Source of the DNA: Streptomyces roseirectus
GTDB lineage: Bacteria > Actinomycetota > Actinomycetes > Streptomycetales > Streptomycetaceae
DNA length: 64,000 bases
Direction of reading: 5' to 3'
Assembly: GCF_014489635.1 (NCBI RefSeq)
Contig: NZ_CP060828.1
Location: 8,854,001 to 8,918,000, forward strand
Shown piece after piece: positions 1 to 8,536 of this stretch. How positions within the stretch are numbered: the stretch's first letter is position 1; each line of letters starts with the position of its first letter. The notes below the pieces were generated by a model. That model saw only the letters and a program-made list of their open reading frames with translations, was not told where the DNA came from and did no database searches. Position numbers and translations under genes: made by a program.

Positions 1-518
1 CGCCGCAGCCGGCCGACGAACTGGCGGAGATCCGGCGCAACGTGCTGGTCATCGGGGCCGTCTCCATCGTCGTCGGCGGCGCGATGGTGCCCCTGTTCAC
101 CCACCTCTTCATCCCGACCGCGGTCGACCTGGGGGCCGCGACGGTGCTGCCGGCGATCCTCTACTCGCTGTACTGGCGGCGCTTCAACACCCGGGGACTG
201 CAGTGGACGGTCTACGGAGGGATGGCGGTCACCCTGGTCATGGTCGTCTTCTCCAACGGGGTGTCGGGCGATCCGACCACCGCCATGTTCCCCGACCTCG
301 ACTTCAAGCTCTTCGACATCGAGCCCGGACTGCTCTCGACGCCGATCGCCTTCCTGCTCGGCTACCTCGGCACCGTCAGCAGCGACGAGCGCGACGACGC
401 GGGCTTCGCCGAGTTGCAGGTCCGCGCCTTCACGGGCATCACCGTCCCCGCCCACGAGGACCCGCACGCGGACCTGCGGGACCTGGACGGCCCCCCGACC
501 CCCAGCGCGGCCCGCTGA
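1..518 (+). CDS. Sodium:solute symporter, C-terminal part (cut by window edge)
   Basis: The reading frame is open from the first bases of the window, so only the last ~170 residues are present. They contain hydrophobic segments typical of the last transmembrane helices of sodium/solute symporters (SSF family, ActP/PutP-like), with the sequence YSLYWRRFNTRG in a cytoplasmic loop and a polar tail that begins GTVSSDERDDAG. Such proteins import small organic acids or similar solutes with sodium at the cell membrane. The substrate cannot be read from this fragment. A strong hairpin follows the stop codon, so this gene probably ends its own transcript. Family placement is fairly sure; acetate as substrate is only a guess. 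Confidence 0.75.
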   Translation, partial: PQPADELAEIRRNVLVIGAVSIVVGGAMVPLFTHLFIPTAVDLGAATVLPAILYSLYWRRFNTRGLQWTVYGGMAVTLVMVVFSNGVSGDPTTAMFPDLDFKLFDIEPGLLSTPIAFLLGYLGTVSSDERDDAGFAELQVRAFTGITVPAHEDPHADLRDLDGPPTPSAAR

Positions 519-521
519 GAC

Positions 522-557
522 GCGGGGAGTCCGGCAGCCCGCCGCCGGACTCCCCGC
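522..557 (+). terminator. Hairpin terminator after symporter gene
   Basis: A perfect 14-bp inverted repeat (522-535 and 544-557, GCGGGGAGTCCGGC and its complement) with an 8-base loop starts three bases after the symporter stop. There is no T-run, which is usual for high-GC actinomycete terminators. Confidence 0.8.
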
Positions 558-572
558 ACTACCGTGGACCCC

Positions 573-1346
573 ATGGCCGAGTCCTCCGCGCGGGATTTCT
601 ACGACGATCTGGCCCACGACTACCACCTGATGTTCCAGGACTGGGACGCGAGCATGACCCGCCAGGCCGAGGCACTGGACGGACTCGTGCGCGCGTCCCT
701 CGGCACGGGCCCGCACACCGTCCTGGACTGCGCGTGCGGCATCGGCACCCAGGCCATCGGGCTGGCCCTCGCCGGGCACCGGGTCATCGGCGGCGACCTG
801 AGCCCGGTCGCCGCCACACGCGCCGCCACCGAGGCGGCGGCCCGGGGCACCCGGCTCCCGACGGCAGCGGCCGACATGCGCCAACTCCCTTTCAAGGAAC
901 GGTCGTTCGACGTCGTCCTCTGCACGGACAACTCACTCCCGCACCTCCTCACCGGGCCCGACCTCCGCACCGCACTCCTCGGCATGAGACGGGTGCTCCG
1001 CGACGACGGACTGCTGCTCATCACCGTCCGGCCCTACGCCGAGACACGCCGGACCAGACCCACCACGACACCCCTCCAGGTCTCGCAGACCCGCGACGGC
1101 CGAGTGATCACCTTCCAGCTGTGGCACTGGCACGAGGACGGCGAGCGCTATGACCTGGAACACGTCCAGCTCATCCCCGAGGCGCACACCTGGCAGGTAC
1201 GGGTCCGCCGCACCACCTACTGGGCGCTCACACCGCCGGAGCTGACGGCGTTCGTGACCGAAGCCGGCTTCACCGGCATCACCTGGCACACGCCGGCCGC
1301 CAGCGGCTACTACCAGCCCGTACTCACCGCACGGCGTGCGCCCTAG
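573..1346 (+). CDS. Class I SAM-dependent methyltransferase
   Basis: A 257-residue protein with the SAM-binding motif I LDCACGIGTQAIGLA near residue 50, the acidic end of strand 2 (GGDLSP) and the motif IV segment FDVVLCTDNSLPHL, all as in the Methyltransf_11/25 type fold. It should move a methyl group from S-adenosylmethionine to a small molecule, but the acceptor cannot be read from the sequence. ATG 573 is taken as start; an in-frame GTG lies nine bases upstream. Its stop codon overlaps the stop of the convergent response regulator in a shared CTAG. It sits outside the biosynthetic cluster by about 4 kb and there is no direct sign that it belongs to it. Confidence 0.8.
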   Translation: MAESSARDFYDDLAHDYHLMFQDWDASMTRQAEALDGLVRASLGTGPHTVLDCACGIGTQAIGLALAGHRVIGGDLSPVAATRAATEAAARGTRLPTAAADMRQLPFKERSFDVVLCTDNSLPHLLTGPDLRTALLGMRRVLRDDGLLLITVRPYAETRRTRPTTTPLQVSQTRDGRVITFQLWHWHEDGERYDLEHVQLIPEAHTWQVRVRRTTYWALTPPELTAFVTEAGFTGITWHTPAASGYYQPVLTARRAP

Positions 1347-2035
1347 GGGGTGACCAGCCCCGTCCGGTAGGCGATGACGACCAGTTGGGCGCGGTCGCGG
1401 GCGCCGAGTTTCACCATCGCGTGGCTGACGTGGGTGCGGGCGGTGGCCGGGCTCAGGCACAGCTCGGCGCCGATCTCGTCGTTGCTGAGGCCCTGGCCGA
1501 CGAGGGCCAGCACCTCGCGTTCGCGCTGGGTCAGGACGGCCAGTTGTTCCTCGCCGGCCCGCGCGGTGATCCGCTGCGCGGTGTACTGGGCGATCAGGCG
1601 CCGGGTGATGCGGGGGGCGAGGAGCGCGTCGCCGGCGGCGACGACCCGGATGGCGTGGAGGAGTTCGGCCGGTCCCGCGTCCTTGAGCATGAAGCCGCTC
1701 GCACCGGCCTGCAACGCCTCGAAGACGTACGCGTCGGTCTCGTAGGTCGTGAGGATCAGCACCCGCACCTGCTGGAGCCCCGGTGTCCGGACGATCTCGC
1801 CGGTCGCCCGGATCCCGTCGAGCTTCGGCATCCGGATGTCCATCAGCACGACGTCGGGACGGGTCGCACGGGCCCGCTCGACGGCCTCGGCACCGTCGGT
1901 GGCCTCGCCGACCACCTCGATGTCGTCCTCGACGTCGATCAGGACCTTGAAACCGGAGCGCACCAGACGCTCGTCGTCGGCGAGCAGGACTCTGATCGGG
2001 GAGGTGCCGGGCGAGGGGGTGCCTGCCGTGTTCAT
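1343..2035 (-). CDS. NarL/FixJ-type response regulator (orphan)
   Basis: A 230-residue two-domain regulator. The N-terminal receiver has the acidic pair (LLADDERLV), the phosphoacceptor Asp in VVLMDIRMP, the switch Thr in LILTTYE and the Lys in FMLKDA. The C-terminal LuxR-type helix-turn-helix starts LTQREREVLALVGQGLSN and ends with TARTHVSHAMVKLGARDR. All phosphorylation residues are present, so it should be activated by a histidine kinase, yet no kinase gene lies next to it. The upstream 224-bp region, shared with a divergent membrane protein gene, contains a 26-bp palindrome that is a candidate binding site for this protein. Targets are inferred only. Confidence 0.92.
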   Translation of the reverse strand: MNTAGTPSPGTSPIRVLLADDERLVRSGFKVLIDVEDDIEVVGEATDGAEAVERARATRPDVVLMDIRMPKLDGIRATGEIVRTPGLQQVRVLILTTYETDAYVFEALQAGASGFMLKDAGPAELLHAIRVVAAGDALLAPRITRRLIAQYTAQRITARAGEEQLAVLTQREREVLALVGQGLSNDEIGAELCLSPATARTHVSHAMVKLGARDRAQLVVIAYRTGLVTP

Positions 2036-2121
2036 GGCCCAGGATCATACTGCCGGGCAGGTGACGCCGACCGCCCGTCCCGTCCCGTCCGGCTACGACG
2101 CAGAGCGCGCTTCGACGCCGG

Positions 2122-2147
2122 CCCCGTACGCAGGACTGCGTACGGGG
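2122..2147. promoter_or_regulatory. 26-bp palindrome, candidate response-regulator operator
   Basis: Twelve-base arms CCCCGTACGCAG and CTGCGTACGGGG are perfectly complementary and separated by GA. It lies between the divergent response regulator (start 2035) and the gene at 2260. LuxR-type regulators bind inverted repeats of this size, so autoregulation or control of 2260-4712 is a reasonable inference. Confidence 0.6.
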
Positions 2148-2259
2148 GGCCGTCCGCCGTCGGAGGACGTCGCGGGGCGCCGGCGCGACGATTTCCCCGT
2201 GCGCCCGCCGACGGAAACGCGCACGTCCGTGACCACACCGACCCGAAGGGCGCTCTTCG

Positions 2260-2736
2260 ATGCGTAAAGCCATCGCCGGACTGGCGGCAGTGATCATGCT
2301 GGCGATCGTGGTCCAGTTCTTCCTGGCCGGCAGCGGGGCGTTCGACACCGCGCCCGTCGACGAGGCGTTCCGGCCGCACCGGGCGCTGGGCTACCTGATC
2401 GTCCTGCTCACGCTCGTGACCATGCTGGTCGCCGCGCTGGCCCGGGTGCCCGGCCGGCTCGTCGGCATGACCGGTCTGCTCGCCGGGCTGGGCATCGCCC
2501 AGCCCCTGATCGCGACCCTCGCCAACGCGTTCAGCGACACGGACGACTCCTCGACCGCCGGGCAGCTCGTCTTCGGCCTGCACGCGGTCAACGCGCTGGT
2601 CATGATGGCCGTGGCCGTCAGGATCCTGCGCGTGGCGCGCGACCTGTCGAACTCCCCGGCCCTCACCGCGCCGGTCACCGCCCCCACCACGCCGACCACC
2701 GCCGCCGACGAACCCGCCCCGGGACCGACTCCGTGA
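2260..2736 (+). CDS. Small four-helix membrane protein (DUF6220-like)
   Basis: A 158-residue protein with about four hydrophobic segments: residues 5-25, 45-65, 70-90 and 105-125. It has the conserved-looking stretch FRPHRALGYLIVLLTLVTM and a proline/threonine-rich tail. I recognise it as resembling the DUF6220 family; no function is known to me. Histidine residues in the second helix could suggest a redox or haem role, but that is speculation. Its stop codon overlaps the GTG start of the multicopper oxidase (GTGA), so the two are translated together and probably work at the same membrane. The palindrome at 2122 lies in its promoter region. Confidence 0.7.
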   Translation: MRKAIAGLAAVIMLAIVVQFFLAGSGAFDTAPVDEAFRPHRALGYLIVLLTLVTMLVAALARVPGRLVGMTGLLAGLGIAQPLIATLANAFSDTDDSSTAGQLVFGLHAVNALVMMAVAVRILRVARDLSNSPALTAPVTAPTTPTTAADEPAPGPTP

Positions 2737-4712
2737 CCACGGCGCGGCTGATCCTCCTGGACCACGCCGTCGCCCTGCTGGACGTCGTGGCGTGGTTCGG
2801 GACCGGCGTCGCGGCGGCCCTGCGGCGCCACCGGCTCGCCCGCGCACTGCTCCTCACCGCGCTCCTGGTCACGCTCGCCCGGATCGCCACCGTGTCCGTC
2901 CTGGCCGGGCGCGGCTGGTGGTTCGTGGCGGAGAAGGCGCTGCTGGGGCTCCCGCTGCTGGGCGTCGCGGCGGTGATCGCGGCGCTTGTGGCGGGGCCTC
3001 GGCTGTGGACGGCGAAAAATACGACCGGCGAGCGCCTTCCGGCGCGCTGCGTCGTCGTCCTCCTCACCCCCGCCTACGCCGCACTGGCCGGCCTCCTGGT
3101 GACCTTCCTCGCCGGCTACCCCCTCACCTGGTCGACGGCGCTGATGACGGTCGCCCTGGTGTCGGCCGGCGCCGCGCTGACCGCCCGGGTCCTGGCGCGC
3201 GAGGCGGACGGCGAGGAGGCGCGCGAGCCGACGGCACGTCATACCGCCGTCCCCCGACCCGCCGTCCCCCGGCGCAGGTTCGTCGGTCTCGCCGCCGGCG
3301 CCGGTGTCGTGGGCCTCGGCGGAACCGGCGTCGGCCTGTTGTTCCGGTCCGCCGACCCCGTCGTCACCGGAGGCGGCCCGGCTCACTCGTCCGGCGCCCG
3401 GCAGGCCCGTTCGGTGGCCGGTCTGCGCGGCCCCGCCGAACCGGCCCCCGGCGGTGCCCTGCGCCGGTACACGCTCACTGCGCGGAGGGCCACGGTACGG
3501 CTGGCGTCCGGCCGCGAGATCGACGCGTGGACGTACGACGGCCGGCTTCCGGGCCCGGCGCTCACCGCGACCGAGGGCGACCTGATCGAGGTGACGCTGC
3601 GCAACAGCGACATCCAGACCGGGGTCACGGCGCACTGGCACGGCTACGACGTGCCGTGCGGCGAGGACGGCGTCCCGGACCTGACCCAGCGTCCGGTGGA
3701 GCCCGGCGAGGAGTTCGTCTACCGGTTCCGCGCCGACCAGGTCGGCACGTACTGGTACCACACCCACGAGGCGTCGGACCCGGCGGTGCGCAAGGGGCTG
3801 TACGGGACGCTCGTCGTCACACCGCGGGAGGGTTCCGGCGCGCGGCGGCTCGACCTCACGCTGCCCGTGCACACGTTCGCCGGGACCGTGGCCGTCGGCG
3901 ACCGGGACGGGCGCACCACGCACACCGCCGCGCCCGGGACGGAGGTACGGCTGCGGCTGGTCAACACCGACTCCGACCCGCACCGGCTCGCGCTCACCGG
4001 AACCCGTTTCCGCCTCGCCGCCGTCGACGGCCGGGACCTCGAACAGCCCCAACAGGTCCGTGACGTCGCCCTGCGACTGGCCGCCGGCGGGCGCCACGAC
4101 CTGGAGTTCGTCATGCCGGACACGGCCGTCGCGCTGGTGCTCGACGACGACCCCGACACCGGCGTGCTGCTGCGCCCCGACGACGCCGAGGACGAGCCGG
4201 CGATCGAGGACACCTCCGACTGGCCCGAACTCGACCTCCTGCGGTACGGCACGCCCACCCGCGCCCCCTTCGACCCGGACGCCGCCGACCGGCACTTCAC
4301 CCTCGTCCTGGACCGCGCGCTCGCCATGGTCGACGGACGGCCGGCCTACGCGCAGACGGTCGACGGACGGGGGCACCCCTCGATCCCGGACCTGCTGGTC
4401 GCCGAAGGCGACGTCGTCCGGTTCACGGTCGTCAACCGGAGCCTGGAGACCCACCCCTGGCACCTGCACGGCCACCCCGTGCTGGTCCTGTCCAGGGACG
4501 GGCGGCGCGCGTCCGGCAGCCCGCTGTGGACGGACACGTTCGACGTGCGGCCGGGGGAGGTCTGGGAGGTGGCGTTCCGGGCCGACAACCCCGGGATGTG
4601 GATGAACCACTGCCACAACCTGCCCCACGCCGAGCAGGGCATGATGCTGCGCGTCGTCTACGACGGGTTCACCACGCCCTTCGGCGACGCGCACGCCGGC
4701 CACGGGGCGTGA
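2733..4712 (+). CDS. Membrane-anchored multicopper oxidase
   Basis: A 659-residue protein in two parts. Residues 1-160 hold about four transmembrane helices. Near residue 170 a second segment, RRRFVGLAAGAGVVGLGG, looks like a twin-arginine signal or anchor. Residues 230-655 form cupredoxin domains with all four copper-ligand motifs: HWHG (~300), HTH (~343), HPWHLHGH (~574) and HCHNLPHAEQGM (~625). It should take electrons from phenols, amines or metals and reduce oxygen to water outside the membrane. The GTG start overlaps the preceding stop. Its 3' end overlaps the convergent doxX-like gene by 44 bp. Because o-aminophenols are good substrates of such oxidases, a link to the neighbouring cluster is possible but unproven. 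Confidence 0.88.
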   Translation: MTTARLILLDHAVALLDVVAWFGTGVAAALRRHRLARALLLTALLVTLARIATVSVLAGRGWWFVAEKALLGLPLLGVAAVIAALVAGPRLWTAKNTTGERLPARCVVVLLTPAYAALAGLLVTFLAGYPLTWSTALMTVALVSAGAALTARVLAREADGEEAREPTARHTAVPRPAVPRRRFVGLAAGAGVVGLGGTGVGLLFRSADPVVTGGGPAHSSGARQARSVAGLRGPAEPAPGGALRRYTLTARRATVRLASGREIDAWTYDGRLPGPALTATEGDLIEVTLRNSDIQTGVTAHWHGYDVPCGEDGVPDLTQRPVEPGEEFVYRFRADQVGTYWYHTHEASDPAVRKGLYGTLVVTPREGSGARRLDLTLPVHTFAGTVAVGDRDGRTTHTAAPGTEVRLRLVNTDSDPHRLALTGTRFRLAAVDGRDLEQPQQVRDVALRLAAGGRHDLEFVMPDTAVALVLDDDPDTGVLLRPDDAEDEPAIEDTSDWPELDLLRYGTPTRAPFDPDAADRHFTLVLDRALAMVDGRPAYAQTVDGRGHPSIPDLLVAEGDVVRFTVVNRSLETHPWHLHGHPVLVLSRDGRRASGSPLWTDTFDVRPGEVWEVAFRADNPGMWMNHCHNLPHAEQGMMLRVVYDGFTTPFGDAHAGHGA

Positions 4713-5091
4713 GCAGCAGCGCGGCGGTGCGCTCCCGCCGTCCCCACGCGAGCACCGCGACGAGCGGGAGCAGGACCGCCGCCAGCAGCGAGGGCGTGCC
4801 GCCGACGAGGTTGGTGATCACCGCGCCGGTCATCAGACCCGTCAGTCCGAGCGCGGCGAGCCCCGCCAGCCGGGGCACGAGCAGACCGAGGGCGCCGGGG
4901 ATCTCGACGGTGCCGGCGAGGTACCTGAGCCAGTGGCCCGCCCCGATCCGGTCGAAGAACTCGACCATCTGCTCCGCGCCGGCGAGCTTCGCGGATCCGG
5001 CGGCGAGGTAGAACGGCACCAGGAGCGCCTGGATCACGAGCAGGGCGACGCGCACGGCCCGGCTCCCATCGGCAGGCGCCGTCCCGCTCAC
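4669..5091 (-). CDS. DoxX-family membrane protein
   Basis: A 140-residue protein with four predicted membrane segments and the DoxX-like pattern: a first helix ending FYLAAGSAKLAGAEQMVEFF, then LRYLAGTVEIPGALGLL. The GTG start overlaps the TGA of the upstream phzE-like gene (GTGA), so it is co-translated with it and is probably the last gene of that leftward transcript. DoxX proteins are small membrane proteins linked to thiol and quinone redox stress. In this setting it may protect against redox-active aminophenols, which is inference. The C-terminus is unusually Arg-rich (RGRRARRRRAW). It overlaps the convergent oxidase gene. Confidence 0.85.
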   Translation of the reverse strand: MSGTAPADGSRAVRVALLVIQALLVPFYLAAGSAKLAGAEQMVEFFDRIGAGHWLRYLAGTVEIPGALGLLVPRLAGLAALGLTGLMTGAVITNLVGGTPSLLAAVLLPLVAVLAWGRRERTAALLLTPRGRRARRRRAW

Positions 5092-7025
5092 GGCGTGCCC
5101 TCCCCGTCGCCGAGCAGCGGGACGAGCAGGTCACGCAGGATGCGCGGGCCGTGCTGGGTGAGGATCGACTCCGGATGGAACTGCACGGACCGCAGTCCCG
5201 GGGCGCGCAGGGCGTGCACCTCGCCGGAGCCGGGATCGCGACTGACCTCGACGGGCCCGCGCCGCCCCCACCGCCCGGTACCCGGGACGACGTCGTGCGC
5301 CGAGCGGGCGGCGTACGTGTTGTAGAACCCCACGAGCTCGGGGCGGTCGAACAGGCTGATCCGCCGCTGGACGCCCTGAGCGGGCACCGCGCGCCGGACG
5401 AGGTCGAACCCCAGCTCCAGGGCGAGTACTTGATGGCCCAGGCAGATGGACAGGAACGGCACGGAGCCGGCCAGCAGCTCACGGGTGAGCGCACGGAGCG
5501 CGGACATCCGGGGCTCGGCCGCATCACGCGGGTCCCCCGGACCCGGGCCGACCACGACGAGGTCGTACCCGGCCGACGGCAGCGGGCGGTCGAAGCGCGT
5601 GACCGTGGTCTTCAGACCGAGGGCGCACAACTGGTGGTCCAGCATCCCCGTGAACGTGTCCTCGTGGTCGACGACCAGGACCCGCCGCCCCTCCAGCGCC
5701 GGGTCGGGTCCGCCGCGGTCCGCGCCGGCGAGCCAGAACCGCGACAGCGTGGCGTTGCGGCCGTCCAGCGCCCGGCGCACCTGAGGGTCGGCGGCCCAGG
5801 ACGTGGACGCCGCCCCGGGGGCGGGCCGTCCGTCGCCGGGCGGTGCGAGGCCGAGCGCCGCGAGCATGCCCGCCGCCTTGGCCCGGGTCTCGGCGGCCTC
5901 GGAGCCGGGGTCGGAGTCGCGGACCAGGGTGGCGCCGACGCCCAGCCGGAGCCGGCCGTCGGCGTCGATCTCGGCGGTCCGGATCATGATCGCCGAGTCG
6001 AGGGCGCGCCCGCCCGCCGCGTCACGGCCGATGAGGGCGAGGACGCCGCCGTAGTGCCCGCGCCCGGTGGCCTCGTGGCGGGCGATGACCCGGAAGGCGT
6101 TCTCCAGCGGGGCGCCGGTGACGGTCGGCGCGAGCAGGGTCTCCCGCAGCACGTCGCGCACGTCGAGTCCGCTGTCGCCGGTCAGGACGTACTCGGAGTG
6201 GGTCAGGCGCGCCATCTCCTTGAGGAACGGGCCGTGCACCCGGCCGCCCGTGGCGCACATGCGGGCCATCATCTTCAGCTCCTCGTCCACGACCATGTAG
6301 AGCTCGTCGGCCTCTTTCGGATCGCTGAGGAACCTCAGCAGCCCGGCCCGGTCCGGGCCCGTCGGGGGGTGCCGGTAGGTCCCGCTGACGGGGTTCATGG
6401 AGATGGTGCCGCCGGCCATGCCGACGTGCCGCTCCGGGGAGGCCCCGATGAACGTGCCCGCGCCGGTGTGGAACAGGAACGTCCAGTGCGCTCCGCTCTC
6501 CCCGGTCAACAGCCGCCGGAACACGGCGAGTTCGGTGCGGACCGAGCAGTCGTCGAGACGCGCGGTGAAGGAACGCCGGATCACGAAGTTGGAGCCGGCG
6601 CCCTGCCCGATCTCCTCGCGCAGCACCCGCCGCACGGTCGTCGCGTACTCCTCGTCGCCGATGTCGAAGCCGGCCTCGCGCACCCGGACGTCCTGCTCGG
6701 GCAGCAGGGCCAGGGCCTCGTCGACGCCGATCGAGGTCTGCCCGGTGACGCGCAGGGCGAGCAGGGGCGCCCGGTCGTCGCGGCAGGCGAAGCCCCGTTC
6801 GGTGATCTGCCGGTAGGGGACCGCCACGAGCAGGTCGTGCCGGGCGCCGTCCACCGGCCCGTCGGGCAGGGGCAGTTCGGCGAGACCGGCCACGGCGTGG
6901 ACGTCGCCGGTCAGGATCTCCACGCGCGCGTCCGCCGCCGTGCCGGGCCGGTGGAGCAGGGCGAAGGCACGCCCGTCCGCACCGAGGCCGGCCGGTACAC
7001 CGCCGGTGCTGTCGGTGCTGTTCAT
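5088..7025 (-). CDS. phzE: 2-amino-2-deoxyisochorismate synthase, PhzE-like fusion
   Basis: A 645-residue fusion. Residues ~100-400 are the chorismate-binding synthase domain with PVSGTYRHP, DELYMVVDEELKMM, LAPTVTGAPLENA and GRGHYGG. Residues ~455-640 are a class I glutamine amidotransferase with the nucleophile Cys in SICLGHQVLALELG and the His/Glu pair in QFHPESI. PhzE-type enzymes turn chorismate and glutamine-derived ammonia into aminodeoxyisochorismate without releasing anthranilate. The phzD-like gene at 14616 makes this the preferred reading over an ordinary TrpEG anthranilate synthase. ATG 7025 follows a clear AGGGGAG ribosome site; a GTG at 7043 is less likely. It is divergent from the aspartate kinase across a promoter with a strong inverted repeat. 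Confidence 0.88.
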   Translation of the reverse strand: MNSTDSTGGVPAGLGADGRAFALLHRPGTAADARVEILTGDVHAVAGLAELPLPDGPVDGARHDLLVAVPYRQITERGFACRDDRAPLLALRVTGQTSIGVDEALALLPEQDVRVREAGFDIGDEEYATTVRRVLREEIGQGAGSNFVIRRSFTARLDDCSVRTELAVFRRLLTGESGAHWTFLFHTGAGTFIGASPERHVGMAGGTISMNPVSGTYRHPPTGPDRAGLLRFLSDPKEADELYMVVDEELKMMARMCATGGRVHGPFLKEMARLTHSEYVLTGDSGLDVRDVLRETLLAPTVTGAPLENAFRVIARHEATGRGHYGGVLALIGRDAAGGRALDSAIMIRTAEIDADGRLRLGVGATLVRDSDPGSEAAETRAKAAGMLAALGLAPPGDGRPAPGAASTSWAADPQVRRALDGRNATLSRFWLAGADRGGPDPALEGRRVLVVDHEDTFTGMLDHQLCALGLKTTVTRFDRPLPSAGYDLVVVGPGPGDPRDAAEPRMSALRALTRELLAGSVPFLSICLGHQVLALELGFDLVRRAVPAQGVQRRISLFDRPELVGFYNTYAARSAHDVVPGTGRWGRRGPVEVSRDPGSGEVHALRAPGLRSVQFHPESILTQHGPRILRDLLVPLLGDGEGTP

Positions 7026-7146
7026 GAGTGCTCCCCTTCGCACGAGACCGGATCACCTTTCGGATGGTGCGGCGGCGCCCGGCACCGGACATGACGTGAA
7101 GCCGCCACCGCTCACGCCCGGCGGCATGGCGTGAACCGCTGAATGC

Positions 7147-7174
7147 GGCCCACTACCCGGGTGAGTAGTGGGCC
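7147..7174. promoter_or_regulatory. Cluster operator 1: CCACTAC-N8-GTAGTGG in a 10-bp inverted repeat
   Basis: GGCCCACTAC (7147-7156) and GTAGTGGGCC (7165-7174) are perfect complements with an 8-base spacer. The site lies 60-87 bp upstream of the aspartate kinase start and about 120 bp upstream of phzE, so it can control both directions. A site of the same design occurs at 23555-23576 in front of the ParB-like regulator. Confidence 0.65.
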
Positions 7175-7233
7175 CCGGCACGACGGCCGCCCTACTGTCG
7201 AGCCCGATCCGACATGACGTGCGGCGAGGGGCG

Positions 7234-8520
7234 GTGACATCGGCTGTGGACGTACTGGTCCAGAAGTTCGGCGGTACCTCCCTCCAGACGCTCGACCGCG
7301 TCCGCCGCGCCGCCCTGCGCGTCTCGGCGGCGCGGCACGCCGGACGGGCGGTGGCCGTGGTGGTCTCGGCGCGCGGCAGCCGTACCGACGACCTGCTGCG
7401 GCTGGCCGCCGACGTCGGCGCCGCCGGCCCGTCCCGCGAACTGGACCAGCTCCTGGCCGTGGGCGAGTCCGAGTCGGCGGCGCTGATGGCCCTCGCCCTG
7501 GGCGGGCTGGGCGTGCCGGCGATCTCCCTGACCGGGCACCAGGCCGGGGTGCGCACCACCGACCGGCACGGCGACGCCCTCATCACCGGCATCGGCGCCG
7601 GCCGGGTGCGGTCGGCGCTGGCCGCCGGCCAGGTCGCCGTCGTCACCGGCTTCCAGGGCACGGCCCGCACCGGGGACGTCGCCACGCTCGGCCGCGGCGG
7701 CTCCGACACGACCGCGGTGGCCCTCGCGGCACGGCTGAACGCGTCGGTGTGCGAGATCTACACCGACGTCGACGGCGTCTTCAGCGCCGATCCGCGCGTC
7801 CTGCCCGCCGCCCGCCGCCTGCCGTGGATCGCCCCCGGCGTGATGGCCGAACTGGCTTTCGCGGGCGCCCGGGTGCTGCACACCCGCTGTATCGAACTGG
7901 CCGCCATGGAAGGGGTCGAGGTGCACGTCCGCAACGCGTCGACGCAGGCACCGGGCACGACCGTCGTCGACCGGCAGGACGCCGGACCGCTGGAGACCCG
8001 GCGGGCCGTCGTGGCGGTGAGCCACGACACCGACGTCGCCCGGGTGCTGGTGCACTGCCGGGGAGTCCGCCGGGACCTGGCTCCCGACGTCTTCGAGGTG
8101 CTGGCCGCCCAGGGGACGGTGGTGGACCTGGTCGCCCGGTCGGGGCCGCACGAGAGCGAGTTCCGCATGGGGTTCACCATCCGCCGCAGCCAGGCCGGAC
8201 CCGTCCGGGAGGCGCTGCACGAGCTGGCGGCCGGCTTCGGCGGCGGCGTGCACCTCGACGAGAGCGTCGGCAAGGTGTCGGTGGTCGGGATGGGCCTGCT
8301 CAGCCGGCCCGAGTACACCGCCCGGCTGATGTCCGCGCTGGCGGCGGCCGGGATCCCGACGAGCTGGATCTCCACCTCGCAGATGCGGCTGTCCGTGGTC
8401 GTGCCGCGCGAACGCGTCGTCGACGCCGTCGAGACCCTGCACCGCGCGTTCGGCCTCGACCGGCCCGCGCCGGCCGGCGTCCCCTCCGCGACGAACCCCG
8501 GTCGTTCCGCGACCGCCTGA
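7234..8520 (+). CDS. Aspartate kinase (cluster copy)
   Basis: A 428-residue aspartokinase. The N-terminal kinase motif is VQKFGGTS (residues ~8-15), followed by VVVSARGS, LGRGGSDTTAVALA and the YTDVDGVFSADPR segment; a C-terminal ACT-type regulatory part begins around residue 270. It phosphorylates aspartate, the first step to aspartate semialdehyde. The GriI-type enzyme next door is expected to use aspartate semialdehyde, so this copy probably boosts precursor supply and may be insensitive to lysine/threonine feedback (inference). GTG 7234 is chosen because GAGGGGC lies just upstream; longer in-frame starts exist from 7168. No aspartate semialdehyde dehydrogenase is present in the window, so the housekeeping enzyme must supply that step. 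Confidence 0.93.
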   Translation: MTSAVDVLVQKFGGTSLQTLDRVRRAALRVSAARHAGRAVAVVVSARGSRTDDLLRLAADVGAAGPSRELDQLLAVGESESAALMALALGGLGVPAISLTGHQAGVRTTDRHGDALITGIGAGRVRSALAAGQVAVVTGFQGTARTGDVATLGRGGSDTTAVALAARLNASVCEIYTDVDGVFSADPRVLPAARRLPWIAPGVMAELAFAGARVLHTRCIELAAMEGVEVHVRNASTQAPGTTVVDRQDAGPLETRRAVVAVSHDTDVARVLVHCRGVRRDLAPDVFEVLAAQGTVVDLVARSGPHESEFRMGFTIRRSQAGPVREALHELAAGFGGGVHLDESVGKVSVVGMGLLSRPEYTARLMSALAAAGIPTSWISTSQMRLSVVVPRERVVDAVETLHRAFGLDRPAPAGVPSATNPGRSATA

Positions 8521-8536
8521 GAGAGGCAGGACACCC

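Noticed and set aside
2391..4703. Long minus-strand frame opposite the multicopper oxidase
   Set aside because: The copper motifs on the plus strand are decisive; no motif in the minus frame.
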